From Elysia marginata (Eukaryota > Mollusca > Gastropoda > Plakobranchidae), in contig BMAT01010879.1 of NCBI GenBank assembly GCA_019649035.1, positions 1-23,836 of the forward strand: 23,836 nucleotides of DNA. The letters run 5' to 3'. Position numbers and translations under genes: made by a program. The notes below the pieces were generated by a model. It did not search any database. It was given only the letters and a program-made list of their open reading frames with translations, and was not told where the DNA came from. Positions 1-9,443 of this stretch are shown piece after piece (positions within the stretch are counted from its first letter, which is position 1; every line of letters starts with the position of its first letter).

Positions 1-139
1 AACATAAAAAACCTTTACATTCCTTAAGTTTACTAGTGTCTACATTCGATCGTATCTTCCTTACAAAGGTTGGAAAACAAGTATAATTGAAATGTAGATG
101 TTTCAAGATTGTACTGCATTTAAGTCTTTGAGCTATTTT

Positions 140-1206
140 TTTTAGTTTCCATTTATCACAGTATTGTTGAATCCTGTCCAGGTCTTCGTTGAGCAGCCTA
201 GCACTGATGCCTGGATGCTTGTTGGTGAGCCAAAAATACGAGGTCGTCGGCATAGAGGGCTTTCTCAGTTTGAACAACATCAGGGAGGTCATTGATGAAG
301 ATCAGGAAAAGCGTGCAGCTCAGGGAGGAACCTTGGGGCAGACCTTCTTTGTGGATTAGCTTTGATGAGATCCCATTATTTATTTTTGTTTGGATCATCC
401 TCTTCACAAGGAAGTACTTCACCCATTGGTAAAGTCTGCCGTGGATTTTTACTTCTCTCATCTTCCAGAGGTGACCCTTCCGCCAAACCCTATCATAGGC
501 TTGTTGGAGATCGACAAACACTGCTGTTGTGTTCTTTATTCTTCTGGAATCCATCAATGACCTTCTGACTAAGACAAAACAGCTGTCTTCCGTCTGTTGC
601 CCTGTTCTAAATCCAGCTCGGTTGGGGTTAAGAATCTTGTTAGATTCAAGCCACCAATAGAGTCGGTTGTTAATCATTCTCTCTGCCAGTTTACCAAGGC
701 AGAATGTCAGGTGGATCGGTCTGTAGCTTTTGACATCTTCAGCTGGCTTACCTTTTTTCAGAATAGGAGCCACAATGGCTGTCTTCCAAGCAGATGGTAT
801 TATACTTGTGCCCCACGTCTTGTTTATCAATTTGAGGAGTACTTTCTTTCCCTCTAAACCTAGGTGGAGCAGCATCTCATTATGGAGCCTGTCAGGGCCT
901 GGTGATTTCCGTAGTTTGAGCTTCTTCATTGCTCTGTTGAGCTCAGATAGTTTAAAGCAGTCTTCAAATAAGGAGAGGTTTACTCCAGGGGCTTTCTCTT
1001 TCTGTTTTAACTTACGGAGGAGGATTTTATCCTTTTTCGTTGCTCTTTCCGCTTTGTTAACAGAGGACAAGTACTTGTTGAAGACTTCTGCTTTTTTCTG
1101 GTCTTCTACGATGGTTTCATCACCAGTTGACCGTGGTTTTGGATTCTTTCTCCTTTTTTCGCCATTCGGTTGTTTAAAAGAGACCAGGCTTTGGCACCAT
1201 CCTTCC
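140..1206 (-). pseudogene. LINE reverse transcriptase domain, frameshifted
   Basis: The longest open part (1070-198, 290 codons) carries the RT core. It has KSPGPD (residues 55-60), RPIHLTFCLGK (117-127), AGFR with a downstream Gln-Thr (152-160), motif A as FVDLQQAYDRVW (185-196), motif B as GLPQGSSLS (243-251) and motif C as YADD (273-276). Between 1206 and 1071 the same frame reads a typical pre-RT linker (EDQKKAEVFNKYLSSVNK). After YADD a frame change near 195-200 is needed to continue as NEDLDRIQQYCDKWKLK (190-140). The aspartates of the active site are present, but at least two frameshifts relative to the endonuclease and the RT tail make this copy non-functional. Confidence 0.85.
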
Positions 1207-2436
1207 TTAAATCAAGATTTTCACACGTTTTTGTCCATTTTTTTTCTTTGCAGTTTTCACATTTCTCTTGACTAGGGCTGATTTCTTGTTGTAGAGGATC
1301 TTGTTCTCTATTGTGGGGTTCTTCTCCATTTGTTTTCTCGCTTCTTGTCTTGTTTTCATGGCCTGCTCAATATTTGTGTTCCAGAAAGGCTTGTAAGCTT
1401 TCCTATAACCTCTGGGAATGCAGTCAGCTGTAGCCTTTAAGATACCTTCAGTGATCTGTGAGCAAAGGAGGTTGGGGTCGTCACCAGTAGGTTTGATAGC
1501 CGTTAGCAGATTATCAGTTGTTTCTATGAAGCGACTCCAATTGGCTTTCTTGAAATTCCAACGGGTGTTCCGCTCAAACTTTCTACTGCAAGGCTGATGG
1601 AGAGTGGTGAGGATTGGGAGGTGGTCACTACCTATGTCGTCAAGCACTTGGATGTTATGTTTGTGGTGGAGGTCAGACGAAAGGATGGTGAGATCAGGTC
1701 TGCTGAGTGTATTATGAGCCCTGTGTAGCAGGGTTGGAGGATAATCTCTGTCTTGTAGAATAATCAAATTTGTAGTGTGTGATATGTTTTCGAGGGCCTC
1801 GCTTGTCTTGTTGTGATCTTTGTAGCCCCAGAGCGGAGAGTGTCCATTAAAATCATCTGCAAGGATAGTTTGATGGAACTCAGTGTCGTTGAGGTGTGCA
1901 GGATTGTAGTTGTTGGCTGGAGGGTTGTAGATGTTGAGAATAGTGTACTTCCTATCTTGAAACCATACTGTTGCTTCAGGAGTATCTGTTGGTTGGGCTA
2001 CACTGTTGGCTTTGACTTCTCCATGTATGTCATTTCTGATGTAGGTTACGATTCCTTGGCAGTTTTTGCACTTGCAGGGATGGGGTGTGTACCCTGTCAT
2101 GTGAAGGTCTGTGTTCCTGTGCAGTGTCTCTTGAAGTAGAGCTACATGTATGCTGTGGGTGTTGAAGAGTTTCCCTAATTCTGTTTTCTTGTTTGAACTT
2201 CCACTAGTATTTATTTGGACAATGTTTAATGTCTGTTTTTCAGCTTGCCTTGCTTTTGAATGCGTTCCTTTGAGCCCTGATGGTGTGGGACTCAACCCGA
2301 TAGCACACTTATCACCTGCAGTGTCGGGAAGCACTGTCAGGCGCGGGCCTTTTACGAGGCGACACCCGAGCTCGTATGCATTTCCACTTTCTTTTCTGTC
2401 CATAATTGCTGGTGAGCCTGTGGTTCTTCTACCCAC
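1207..2436 (-). pseudogene. LINE endonuclease domain (EEP family), remnant ORF
   Basis: A 409-codon open frame with the exonuclease-endonuclease-phosphatase fold that nicks target DNA for LINE insertion. Seen in order from the first Met: QIN (residues 74-76, for the usual QxN), LLQET with the catalytic Glu at 103, LNIYNPP (167-173), DDFNGHSPLWG (194-204, where most relatives have GDFNAH), RPDLTILSSDL (246-256) and the SDH catalytic triad end (270-272). The N-terminal ~65 residues look like leader sequence rather than a domain, so the annotated start is uncertain. The frame closes at 1207, before the RT begins in another frame, so the original single protein is broken here. The catalytic residues are mostly intact, suggesting a fairly recent insertion. 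Confidence 0.85.
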
Positions 2437-3065
2437 CCCAATACAGAGCTATCATGGTGTGGCCTGACTGCTGATCCACGAGTAAGGCACTTGTCTGTAT
2501 CAGTCTTTGTAGTGTCCCCACAGTCCAGTGTGCCTGTCCAACAGTCTCCAGGCATGCTGCACAATGTCCAGTCCCCGCCACCTCATATCTCTTGGCAAGC
2601 TGCTGAGAGTCTAGTTAGTAGAAACAGCTTCTAATTAGGCCAAATGCTTAGATAGAGGATCGTCACGTCGTGGATCATGTGACGGTACGAGGATCGTGTT
2701 AGAAAACAACAGTGAAAAGAAGAGGGGACCTACCTCTTGACAGGATTCACATACCTTCTAGTAGATTTAGCAGCGCGAGGCAACACAAGACAGATCTGTC
2801 CTGACCACAGAGAATGCTTGATGCTATTTGCCTATAACTGGGAAAGGGATTGGTTTCTGCAAGAGCGTGTACCACTCACCGGTGGGTCCTTCGCAGTCAC
2901 CTAAAGGGCTCCCAATTGCTGCACGTTCGTTTAGTCTGGTCTCTCCCCCAGGGCCTGTCCGGCTTGGTTAAACCTGTCAGGGACATTTGTACCCGCCGGC
3001 ATAGCCCCCAGGTTCATAGAGACACACAAGCCCTCCCACCGCGGCAAGGCGAACTAATCCGGGAG
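2437..3065 (-). other. Probable 5' leader of the LINE
   Basis: This stretch is visibly richer in G and C than the DNA around it and has no convincing open frame. It lies directly upstream of the LINE endonuclease. A short frame at 2564-2352 overlaps the endonuclease start and may be ancestral leader coding sequence. The composition change near 3060-3080, where an opposite-strand RT relic starts, is a plausible 5' boundary. I see no target-site duplication, so assignment to the LINE is inference. Confidence 0.4.
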
Positions 3066-3079
3066 AGAAGCTATAAACA

Positions 3080-3900
3080 TAAAGGCAGAATTCTAAGCTT
3101 TGATCAGGAAAAAGCGTTTGAAAGAGTAGAATACTTCTTATTTACATTAAGTTTTAAATAACTGTAATATAAGAGACTATTTCACACCTTTATATAACAA
3201 TCCTGTCAAGAGAGTGAATGCCAACAAAGAACTAACCGAAACAATTAGGATGGAAAGATCGATAAGACAAGGATGCAGACTGTCATCGTCTTTTCATACC
3301 CTTACACGAGAGCCTCTGATATGATACACTAGACAAAACAAAAAGACTGCAACTACCCGTTGGGGGGGGGGGGATACAGTTAGGATTATAACATATCAGA
3401 TGACAAAATATTTTTCACAAATGACAGTAGCATCTAGCATATAATAGAGACAATTGAGGAGTTGGGAAAGGGAAGCTAGACAAAAATTAACAAAAAAGAA
3501 ACAAAAAAGAAGCTAATGAATATCGGCCCGTGAAACGATAAAATCCCCATCTCTCATATAGATCTAAGAACGCAAAATGATATCAAGATTTATGGACTCA
3601 TTTCTTTAACAGCTCTACGCATACAGTAGTGGAGACTTGAGAAAACCTATTACGTAAAATAAATAACACAACAGAAGCCTATTGAACTAAGTCTAGTGTT
3701 ATATTTAAAAGTCATTTCATAAATACTATGATTATCTCTCAAATTATTTACGTAAACACTGTATTAGAGCCTCCCGCCTCCCCCATTTTGTTAAAGAAAT
3801 CAACAAGATTATCAGAGAGCTCTATTATTAGAAATACTTGACATAAACGAATCGCAGCGGGAACTTTGGAAGACGGAGGGAAAAAATATAGAGCATAAAG
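3080..3900 (+). mobile_element. L1/Tx1-like reverse transcriptase relic
   Basis: A second, much older LINE fragment in the opposite orientation. It is read only by moving between frames. Motif A appears as FDQEKAFERVEY (3099-3134). Motif B appears as RMERSIRQGC (3247-3276), in another frame, followed by remnants of a downstream LTREPL block. A stretch near 3380-3500 resembles the region around the YADD box, but the aspartates are lost. A late-domain block reads INTMIISQIIYVNTVLEPP (3719-3775), then a Gly-rich end near 3870. This order and wording (FDQEKAFDRV, RQGCPLSP, NTLI-type blocks) are typical of L1/Tx1-like elements and unlike the neighbouring jockey-type copy. Many stops and indels show it is long dead. 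Boundaries are approximate. Confidence 0.65.
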
Positions 3901-3927
3901 AGAGTAAAAGGTCAAAACCATTTTCAA

Positions 3928-4314
3928 TTATTTCAGCTTTGATGATTTCTGTTGACCTGTTTGAAGAAAGCACCTGCAATTGATTTGATGGAATATCTTC
4001 CTGTGCAACCAATTTAGAAGCGTCGGCCTCTTTGATGACAGTAATATGGTTCTTAAGATTTCTTTGACAGTCAAAACTTTATTTTTAGGTACTAGAACAT
4101 TTGGGCCACTAGGCTTGAAACAAGGCATTACATGACTAAGCTTTTGATAAACTTCCTCTGCTTGGATGTTCAACGCCAATTTCTCTGTTTACGGCGTCTC
4201 CAAGTCTAGGGAAGGTATTCTTTCACCATCATTGAAGCACTCACGCTCCACAATCTCTGTTTGCTGTTTATCTAAATCCAAAGAATGTAAATTTTCAGTG
4301 CTCAATTTGCTCAT
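3928..4314 (-). pseudogene. Unclassified coding relic with one in-frame stop
   Basis: From an ATG at 4314 one frame runs about 128 codons to 3928, interrupted by a single TAA at 4191-4189. The wording is protein-like and not simple sequence: EIVERECFNDGERIP before the stop and AEEVYQKLSHVMPCF after it. The stop sits where a CAA codon would need only one base change. Because the frame is otherwise continuous, I infer a recently inactivated or host-modified transposon-derived ORF. I do not recognise the family. It lies tail to tail with the L1-like relic, so it could belong to another element inserted there. Confidence 0.45.
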
Positions 4315-4429
4315 ACACTAGCTAGGGTTTTTACAATTGTTCTGAGAAAACAAAAAGAGCATAGAACCATTTTTAAAGAGATTCTGGGCAAAATCTTACT
4401 TTAGGTAGGCATGGATAAAAGAAAGGGAA

Positions 4430-4746
4430 AGCAGCGATGTCGGAAACAACGGGAAAGAGACGAAGGAGGTTGAGGAAGTGTGTTGAAGACAAAAGTTTGA
4501 TCGGAGTGATAGAGTGAGAGAATACAGAAGACAAGAGGCAAAGAAAAACGTGAAAAAGAAGGAGGCAGAATTAGAACCTTGCAAAATGAAATATAGTAAC
4601 TGATTTGGGAAAATTTTAAATCTATAATATAAAATCAACAGTAACAGAGAGAGATTCAGAGAAAAGTATGTAAAAAAGAGAGAGACAGAAAGAAAAAAGA
4701 GAGAGATGGTGTGTATGTGAGAGAGTGTGTGTGTGTGGGAGAGAGG

Positions 4747-4783
<37 letters not shown>

Positions 4784-4795
4784 GGGGTTGAGAAG
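4430..4795 (+). repeat. GA-rich microsatellite tract
   Basis: Purine-rich simple sequence that peaks in a pure (GA)n run at about 4750-4781, then a short G run. Upstream parts are imperfect GA/GAA and include a GT-containing stretch (about 4708-4737). The Ser/Leu-rich open frames on the opposite strand are translations of this repeat and not genes. Confidence 0.9.
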
Positions 4796-5944
4796 AGTTG
4801 AAATAACAACTTTTATCGATGTCATATATATGTAGCCTAGCTAAACGAAAAGAAAGCTTTCCTCAAAATTCATGCTCACAGCGTAAAGGAAAAAACATTC
4901 ATTATAGATGGAGCGTGCTTTTATATCGGCCCAATACGTAACAAACCTTGAAAAAACTGTGTAACAAACTAATATGTTCTTTGGTATTTCTTTCCTGTGC
5001 GAAAATGTCACCATTAATAAACGATTAATCAGCTCAAGTAAATGGAGATGTAAGCTTGTTTCACCAAAAAGTAATAATATTATTTTGAAAATTTCCGAGA
5101 AAAAACAGGAGAGAGAATAATAATATTATGCAACGAAAGATTGCACTATGGAAGGTTATTATGAGAGTGTAAGAAGTGAGTAGAGCATTTCAACTGGATC
5201 TATAGATAGACCACAGGTTAGCAAAAAGAATTTTTCAATTAAGATATGACATCGTGAGAAATGAACGACAGCGTATAGATTTGGAGGTTGATAAAAGCTA
5301 GTGAAAAGTTGGAAAGGGGGGGGGGGGCTACGCGTCTCTTTTCCGTGATATTTTATTACTTCCTACTATGCGAGTGATCCCCAAAACGTTAAAGATTATC
5401 TTTACATTTAAAAGTGACGGTTATTAATTTTTAAAAAAAGATTCCTCTACGTGTTTTCCACTAGACCAATATGCTATGAATATGACATTAGATAATGACC
5501 ACAAAAGTCTTCATTTTAGACATCTTATTGTCGTCAGTAAAATCAATAGAGGGTAACTAACAAGTCTGAGATCAATCGTAAAGCGAGTTGGCCCAAAAGA
5601 TCAATTTGTTCGTTTTTACCGCGATGAGTTAGACTTTGCAATCTTGACTTTATAATTGTAGTTTGGCCGAAACAAGTTGTTGAAACATTGCTTTTATTCG
5701 ATAAAGATGTAACACTGGGTAAACAGAAGGGCAAGTGAAGATGTTAAAGTAAAAGTAACAATGAAAGAGAGAGAAAAATAGCTATAAAGAGTTTTAACGA
5801 AATGAAAAGGAGAAGTACTTCAATTATCGTGTAGATTGTTTGAAAAAAAAAGGGGGGAAAAGACTAGTGAATTTTTTTTCATAGTTTGATCATGACCGAA
5901 AGTTGGGTGCTGATGAGAACGAAATAAAAACACACGGAATATTT
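4796..5944. other. AT-rich intergenic DNA, no gene seen
   Basis: No frame here shows protein-like composition or splice-flanked coding sequence. Simple features are a run of about ten G near 5320, several A runs, and short GA runs near 5765. The open frame on the minus strand at 5734-5543 has no recognisable motif. Confidence 0.6.
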
Positions 5945-6235
5945 TTTTATAGAGACAGAGAGAAAAGAGAGAGATAGAGACACAGAGAGAGAACGAGAGA
6001 GAGAGAGAGAGAGAGAGAGAGGAAGGTGGGAGGGAAACTAAAAGGAGACAGACAGATAGAAAGAAAAATGAAGAAGGTAAATGAATAGAGAGACACACTC
6101 ACCTGCGAAGACAGAGGAGGCAGAGATAAAATTTCTTGGGAAATAAAAAAACCCAGATGGATAGAGAGAGACAGAGAGAAGAGAGACAGAAAGAGAGAGA
6201 CGGAAAGAGAGAGACAGAGACAGACAGACAGGCAG
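5945..6235 (+). repeat. GA/GACA-rich microsatellite tract
   Basis: A second long purine tract: GA repeats at about 5950-6022, an interruption containing less biased sequence (about 6075-6160), then GAGA and GACA repeats to about 6237. It produces overlapping Ser/Leu/Phe/Cys-rich frames on the minus strand that are repeat artefacts. Confidence 0.9.
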
Positions 6236-6740
6236 ACAACACACGGAGATAGAAATAGACATGGAGAGATGTGAAAGAAATGCAAAGCGTTGAAAGCAAG
6301 GGTTTACGAAAATACCTTTTTAAGAGATAGCCATATCACAAGAAGAAGACGGTAAGGACTATGGGGAAAAAAGATGTAGTTACGTATATATTTTAGACTT
6401 ATTGAAACTTTTTAGGCTCACAAAATGCTGAGTGAATACCCAAAACCTAAAAAAGTGAGAACTTCAAACAGAGTGTAAACTTGATATGCAATAAATGCTA
6501 TAACTGTCGTTTAAAAAGTATCACAAACCATATGTTTTAAGGGATAATCATTGCCTGAAAGAAAAACCTATAACACTTCCTGTGGTAGTTGCAGCTTCCT
6601 CAACGTTTGCTACCCCCCGTTTTAATGATGTATCTTTCCTAAATTGATACTTCGATGAGTTCGGTTTTTACTTTAACACCTACAAGCTGTGAAGACAAGC
6701 ATCTTACATCTTTCCACCTGCTGCGGGTGATGTGACGTTC
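6236..6740. other. Intergenic DNA upstream of the proposed promoter
   Basis: AT-rich sequence without recognisable coding potential. The minus-strand frame at 6866-6639 overlaps the proposed promoter and has no recognisable domain. Confidence 0.5.
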
Positions 6741-6756
6741 ATGTTTTATAACTAGG

Positions 6757-6765
6757 TATAAATAG
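6757..6765 (+). promoter_or_regulatory. TATA box, likely promoter of the EGF-vWD-C8 gene
   Basis: TATAAATAG is a full match to the metazoan TATA consensus. It lies in a locally less AT-rich stretch, which makes a chance match less likely. An A in GGCAGTG at 6787 is 30 bases downstream, where initiation would be expected. A TGACG half-site (cAMP-response-like) lies just upstream, near 6732. The next GTGAGT donor is at 6836, giving a short noncoding first exon. The link to the gene starting at 9383 is inference. Confidence 0.5.
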
Positions 6766-6786
6766 GCCCAATAAAGGGACATTGGC

Positions 6787-6835
6787 AGTGTCGAACTGGG
6801 CTTTCTACTAAATCTGCCGAAAACACCGCGAAACA
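6787..6835 (+). other. Possible 5' noncoding exon
   Basis: About 49 bases run from the expected start site to a strong donor, ACA|GTGAGT (intron from 6836). It contains no ATG-led coding frame of note. The matching acceptor would be the CTCGTCCCAG| at 9374, eight bases before the start codon at 9383, giving a 5' UTR intron of about 2.5 kb. It fits the promoter and acceptor positions, but transcript evidence is lacking. Confidence 0.4.
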
Positions 6836-9374
6836 GTGAGTAGGTTTTACCTCTTAAAATACCCATGATATTTTTTCTAAGTTGTACTTCGTGAATAGTT
6901 CGAAAAAAAAGGAAATAACTTAAAGGTTATTTGATGTGTAGCATTCTTTTGATAATAATTCTTCATGTTCGATATTCTGTAGATAACTTAATGTTTTTAA
7001 AAAAATTTGCTTCATTTATATAATTTGAGCAATTCTCTTCGACATTAAATATAACTAATTGCAAGAGAAAAAATATGATGTAAAAATATATACCGGTATT
7101 TCATAAAACTTGTTTTGTAGACTTGAAAATTGAAACTTACTTGAAAGTTCATTTCTCTATTTTTTCACGAAAGATTACCAAACGAATAGTTTTTGTGTCT
7201 AAGTTAAAAGCACAATTTGTGTTCGAATTTTTACCAAGGAAGAAAGACAGCTAATTGCGTCCAGGCGATTCTGTCCCAAAACCTATGAAATCATTAAAAA
7301 ACATGTTATTTAAGCTCAAACTGGTGAGGATGAAGAGTTTGCATTAAAACAGGAACGCTCTATGTACAACTATGACCACTATAAAAAAATGCACTGTTTG
7401 ATAATTATGAGCTATCATACGTATGTTAAAAGAGCGGTACACCTTAAGTTTTCTTAACTTTTAACAAAGGCTAACAAGATGTCACTAAAAAAACACAAGC
7501 CTGCCAAAAGTTCTTTCACCATCATAAACTACTTGCAATGACAAACATAAATAACAATACGGTTTGCTTAATATATTAATGGTGATAAATTACCGTAGAA
7601 GTATTAATTAGGACTGACAACAAGAACTTCAACTCACAACAATTTATAGCGTCAATTTGTTCTTTTAATGCATTTTAAAGATGTTTTCGGGATCTAAGGA
7701 TCCAAAGAGGCAAGATTAGAAAAAAGATCATCGTTAAATGGAGTCAATATTTACATTTAGGTCGAAGTCATAGCGGGTGTCTCTTAAAGTTATGTAGAAA
7801 TTCACATGTTCAATTAAAGAAATTTTAACCAAATATAAATAAACGATGTCATAGATTTTAAATCTAATCTCTGTTTAGAGCATTGATCAAATATTTAGGT
7901 AACCCATAATTTAGACGATTTGTATTATTCTCTTTAGAATTTTAGTATTCAAAAGTCAACCAAACCGCAACAAGATTATAATATGAAAAGTAAAGGATTA
8001 TATGTAATGAAGAATGCTACATTAAAAAAAAACCGTCGTTAACAAGATGATTGGATATCTGGCTTTATAAAAGCACTCACTTATTTTTTTTTCAATTTGC
8101 AGTTTTGTGAACATGCGGATAAATGAAAAATGGGGCAGAATTATGATGCATTTTATTACAAGGAAACCGTTGCTAGGAAAAAAAATTGTATCAAACATAA
8201 ATATTCTAAGACTTTAAGATTTATGTTTGAGGTATAGGTTACAATGGATAGGGACATTTTTAAAAAAAAATTTAGATAATTATGCCTGTACGCTCATTTT
8301 TTGTGCATCAGTTTTAGCTGCAGTTCAATATAGACTTGCTCATAGATAAACTTTATTTAAAAGACAAATTAAAAAAAAGGATTTATTGTTATAATTGCTG
8401 ACATTCTTCTAAGGCTATTAAAAAGCGTTAGAGTTTTTCAATGCGTTGTGCCTATGTATGACTTCAGCCATAAAACAGTAGTTTTCGTTAAAAAAAAATA
8501 TATATATATTTATATATATAAACTTTTTTACATACCCCTATTAAGATTTACACGCCTCAAGAACCCCTCAAAAAGTAGATTAACAAAGAAAGGAGACAAG
8601 AAAATATGTATGTTCTTGATTCAATTATACATCATTTATGTTTAATTTGTATAGGAAACAAAAGAGGGTTTATTTTATAGCGCCCCATTCACTAACATGC
8701 TCTAAGTTTTCTATATGGGTTCCACGCCAGGTCTGTATCAATTAAGTCTTAAGAAATTTGCTGCCACAGTAGTGCATCAAATTAGTTTCATCCCACATTG
8801 TGCATTAGTTTTCTGTAATTTTCTTTCCGTTAGCTAGATCTATGTAGAATACAACCGATGAATATGTATGAGCCACTACAACATTACAGCATTGTTGCAC
8901 AACATCCTATACCCTATAGAACACTGTTAGTCGTGCAAGAAAATGTGCTTTGGTCCCTAAAAGCCTTTCCCAAGGACTAAACACTGAGGGTTCGAACCCC
9001 AGAGCCTCCCGGACCAAAAGTCACGTGTCTATCGCTAGATAGACCACTTTGCCACATAGTTCAACCCACCTATTGGGAATGAGATTGCAGCGTAAAATGT
9101 TTTTCATGTAGGGAAAATCCCTATTTGAAGTCAAAAGCTTGCGGCCAAGAAAGATAACTTTGTGCTTTATTCTAATTCATAAATAAGGCTAGTATCTAAG
9201 CACTAGAAAAAGTGGCCAAAAATAATGCATTTCCCAACAGTTACATAAGAACCGTCACTTTCAAGTAGGCCTACCGATATAAATTTTCTTTTCTTTCTTT
9301 TTTTTTTTTGGGGTTTTACTGAGATTGATAAATGTATTCAAAAGACTTTTTGTTGACTGCCTGTCTCGTCCCAG
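6836..9374 (+). other. Probable 5' UTR intron, AT-rich
   Basis: Mostly very AT-rich DNA without coding signal. It contains a short TA-repeat hairpin at about 8499-8522 and a minus-strand tRNA-derived SINE head near 9054-8989. It ends in a pyrimidine-rich acceptor region (CTCGTCCCAG, 9365-9374). If the promoter at 6757 is not used, this is simply upstream intergenic sequence. Confidence 0.4.
8700..9062 (-). mobile_element. tRNA-derived SINE or tRNA relic
   Basis: The minus strand carries both internal RNA polymerase III promoter boxes: A box TGGCAAAGTGG at 9054-9044, an exact match to TRGCNNAGYGG, and B box GGTTCGAACCC at 8999-8989. The gap of 55 bases between box starts is within tRNA-like range. 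Between them, GTCTATC and GATAGAC form a perfect short stem resembling an anticodon arm. A tRNA acceptor stem cannot be closed convincingly, so this is a SINE head rather than a working tRNA gene. The 3' boundary near 8700 is a guess. Confidence 0.55.
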
Positions 9375-9382
9375 GTTGCAAC

Positions 9383-9443
9383 ATGGCCCTCCAAACACTC
9401 CTAGCATTGTGTGCACTCTTCAGCTACGCAGCAGCAAGCTTAC
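9383..9443 (+). CDS. Coding exon 1: start codon and signal peptide
   Basis: Encodes MALQTLLALCALFSYAAASL plus one base. It has a classic secretion signal: short polar start, hydrophobic core and an Ala-rich end, with cleavage expected after YAAA. The ATG context is AACATGG. The exon ends at TTAC|GTATGT, phase 1. A pyrimidine-rich CCCAG at 9374 just upstream suggests the exon begins at 9375 with eight bases of 5' UTR. Confidence 0.85.

Larger units (their letters stand above)
1..2564 (-). mobile_element. Jockey/I-type non-LTR retrotransposon (LINE), degraded
   Basis: A non-LTR retrotransposon reads right to left: an apurinic-type endonuclease (2436-1207), then a reverse transcriptase (about 1206-140). 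This is the usual order in the jockey and I clades. The two parts lie in different frames, and a further frame change near 195-200 breaks the RT just after its YADD box. The copy is therefore inactive. The family makes an RNA intermediate that is copied back into nicked chromosomal DNA. Beyond position ~140 I no longer recognise RT sequence, so the 3' end is diverged, truncated or outside the window. No poly-A tail or target-site duplication is visible. Clade assignment is from motif style only. Confidence 0.85.

Noticed and set aside
362..1275. Plus-strand frames across the LINE
   Set aside because: They are antisense shadows of the reverse transcriptase, which has recognisable motifs on the minus strand.
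1813..2467. Plus-strand frames opposite the endonuclease
   Set aside because: Antisense shadows of a frame with conserved catalytic motifs.
4396..4825. Minus-strand Ser/Leu-rich open frames with predicted membrane-like segments
   Set aside because: They translate the GA/CT microsatellite; two frames give similar low-complexity proteins.
5820..6299. Four overlapping minus-strand frames rich in Ser, Leu, Cys and Phe
   Set aside because: All lie in GA/GACA simple repeat; overlap in several frames is typical of repeat artefacts.
8988..9000. Functional tRNA gene on the minus strand
   Set aside because: Both promoter boxes are present, but no acceptor stem closes and the anticodon region is too long; a SINE or relic is more likely.
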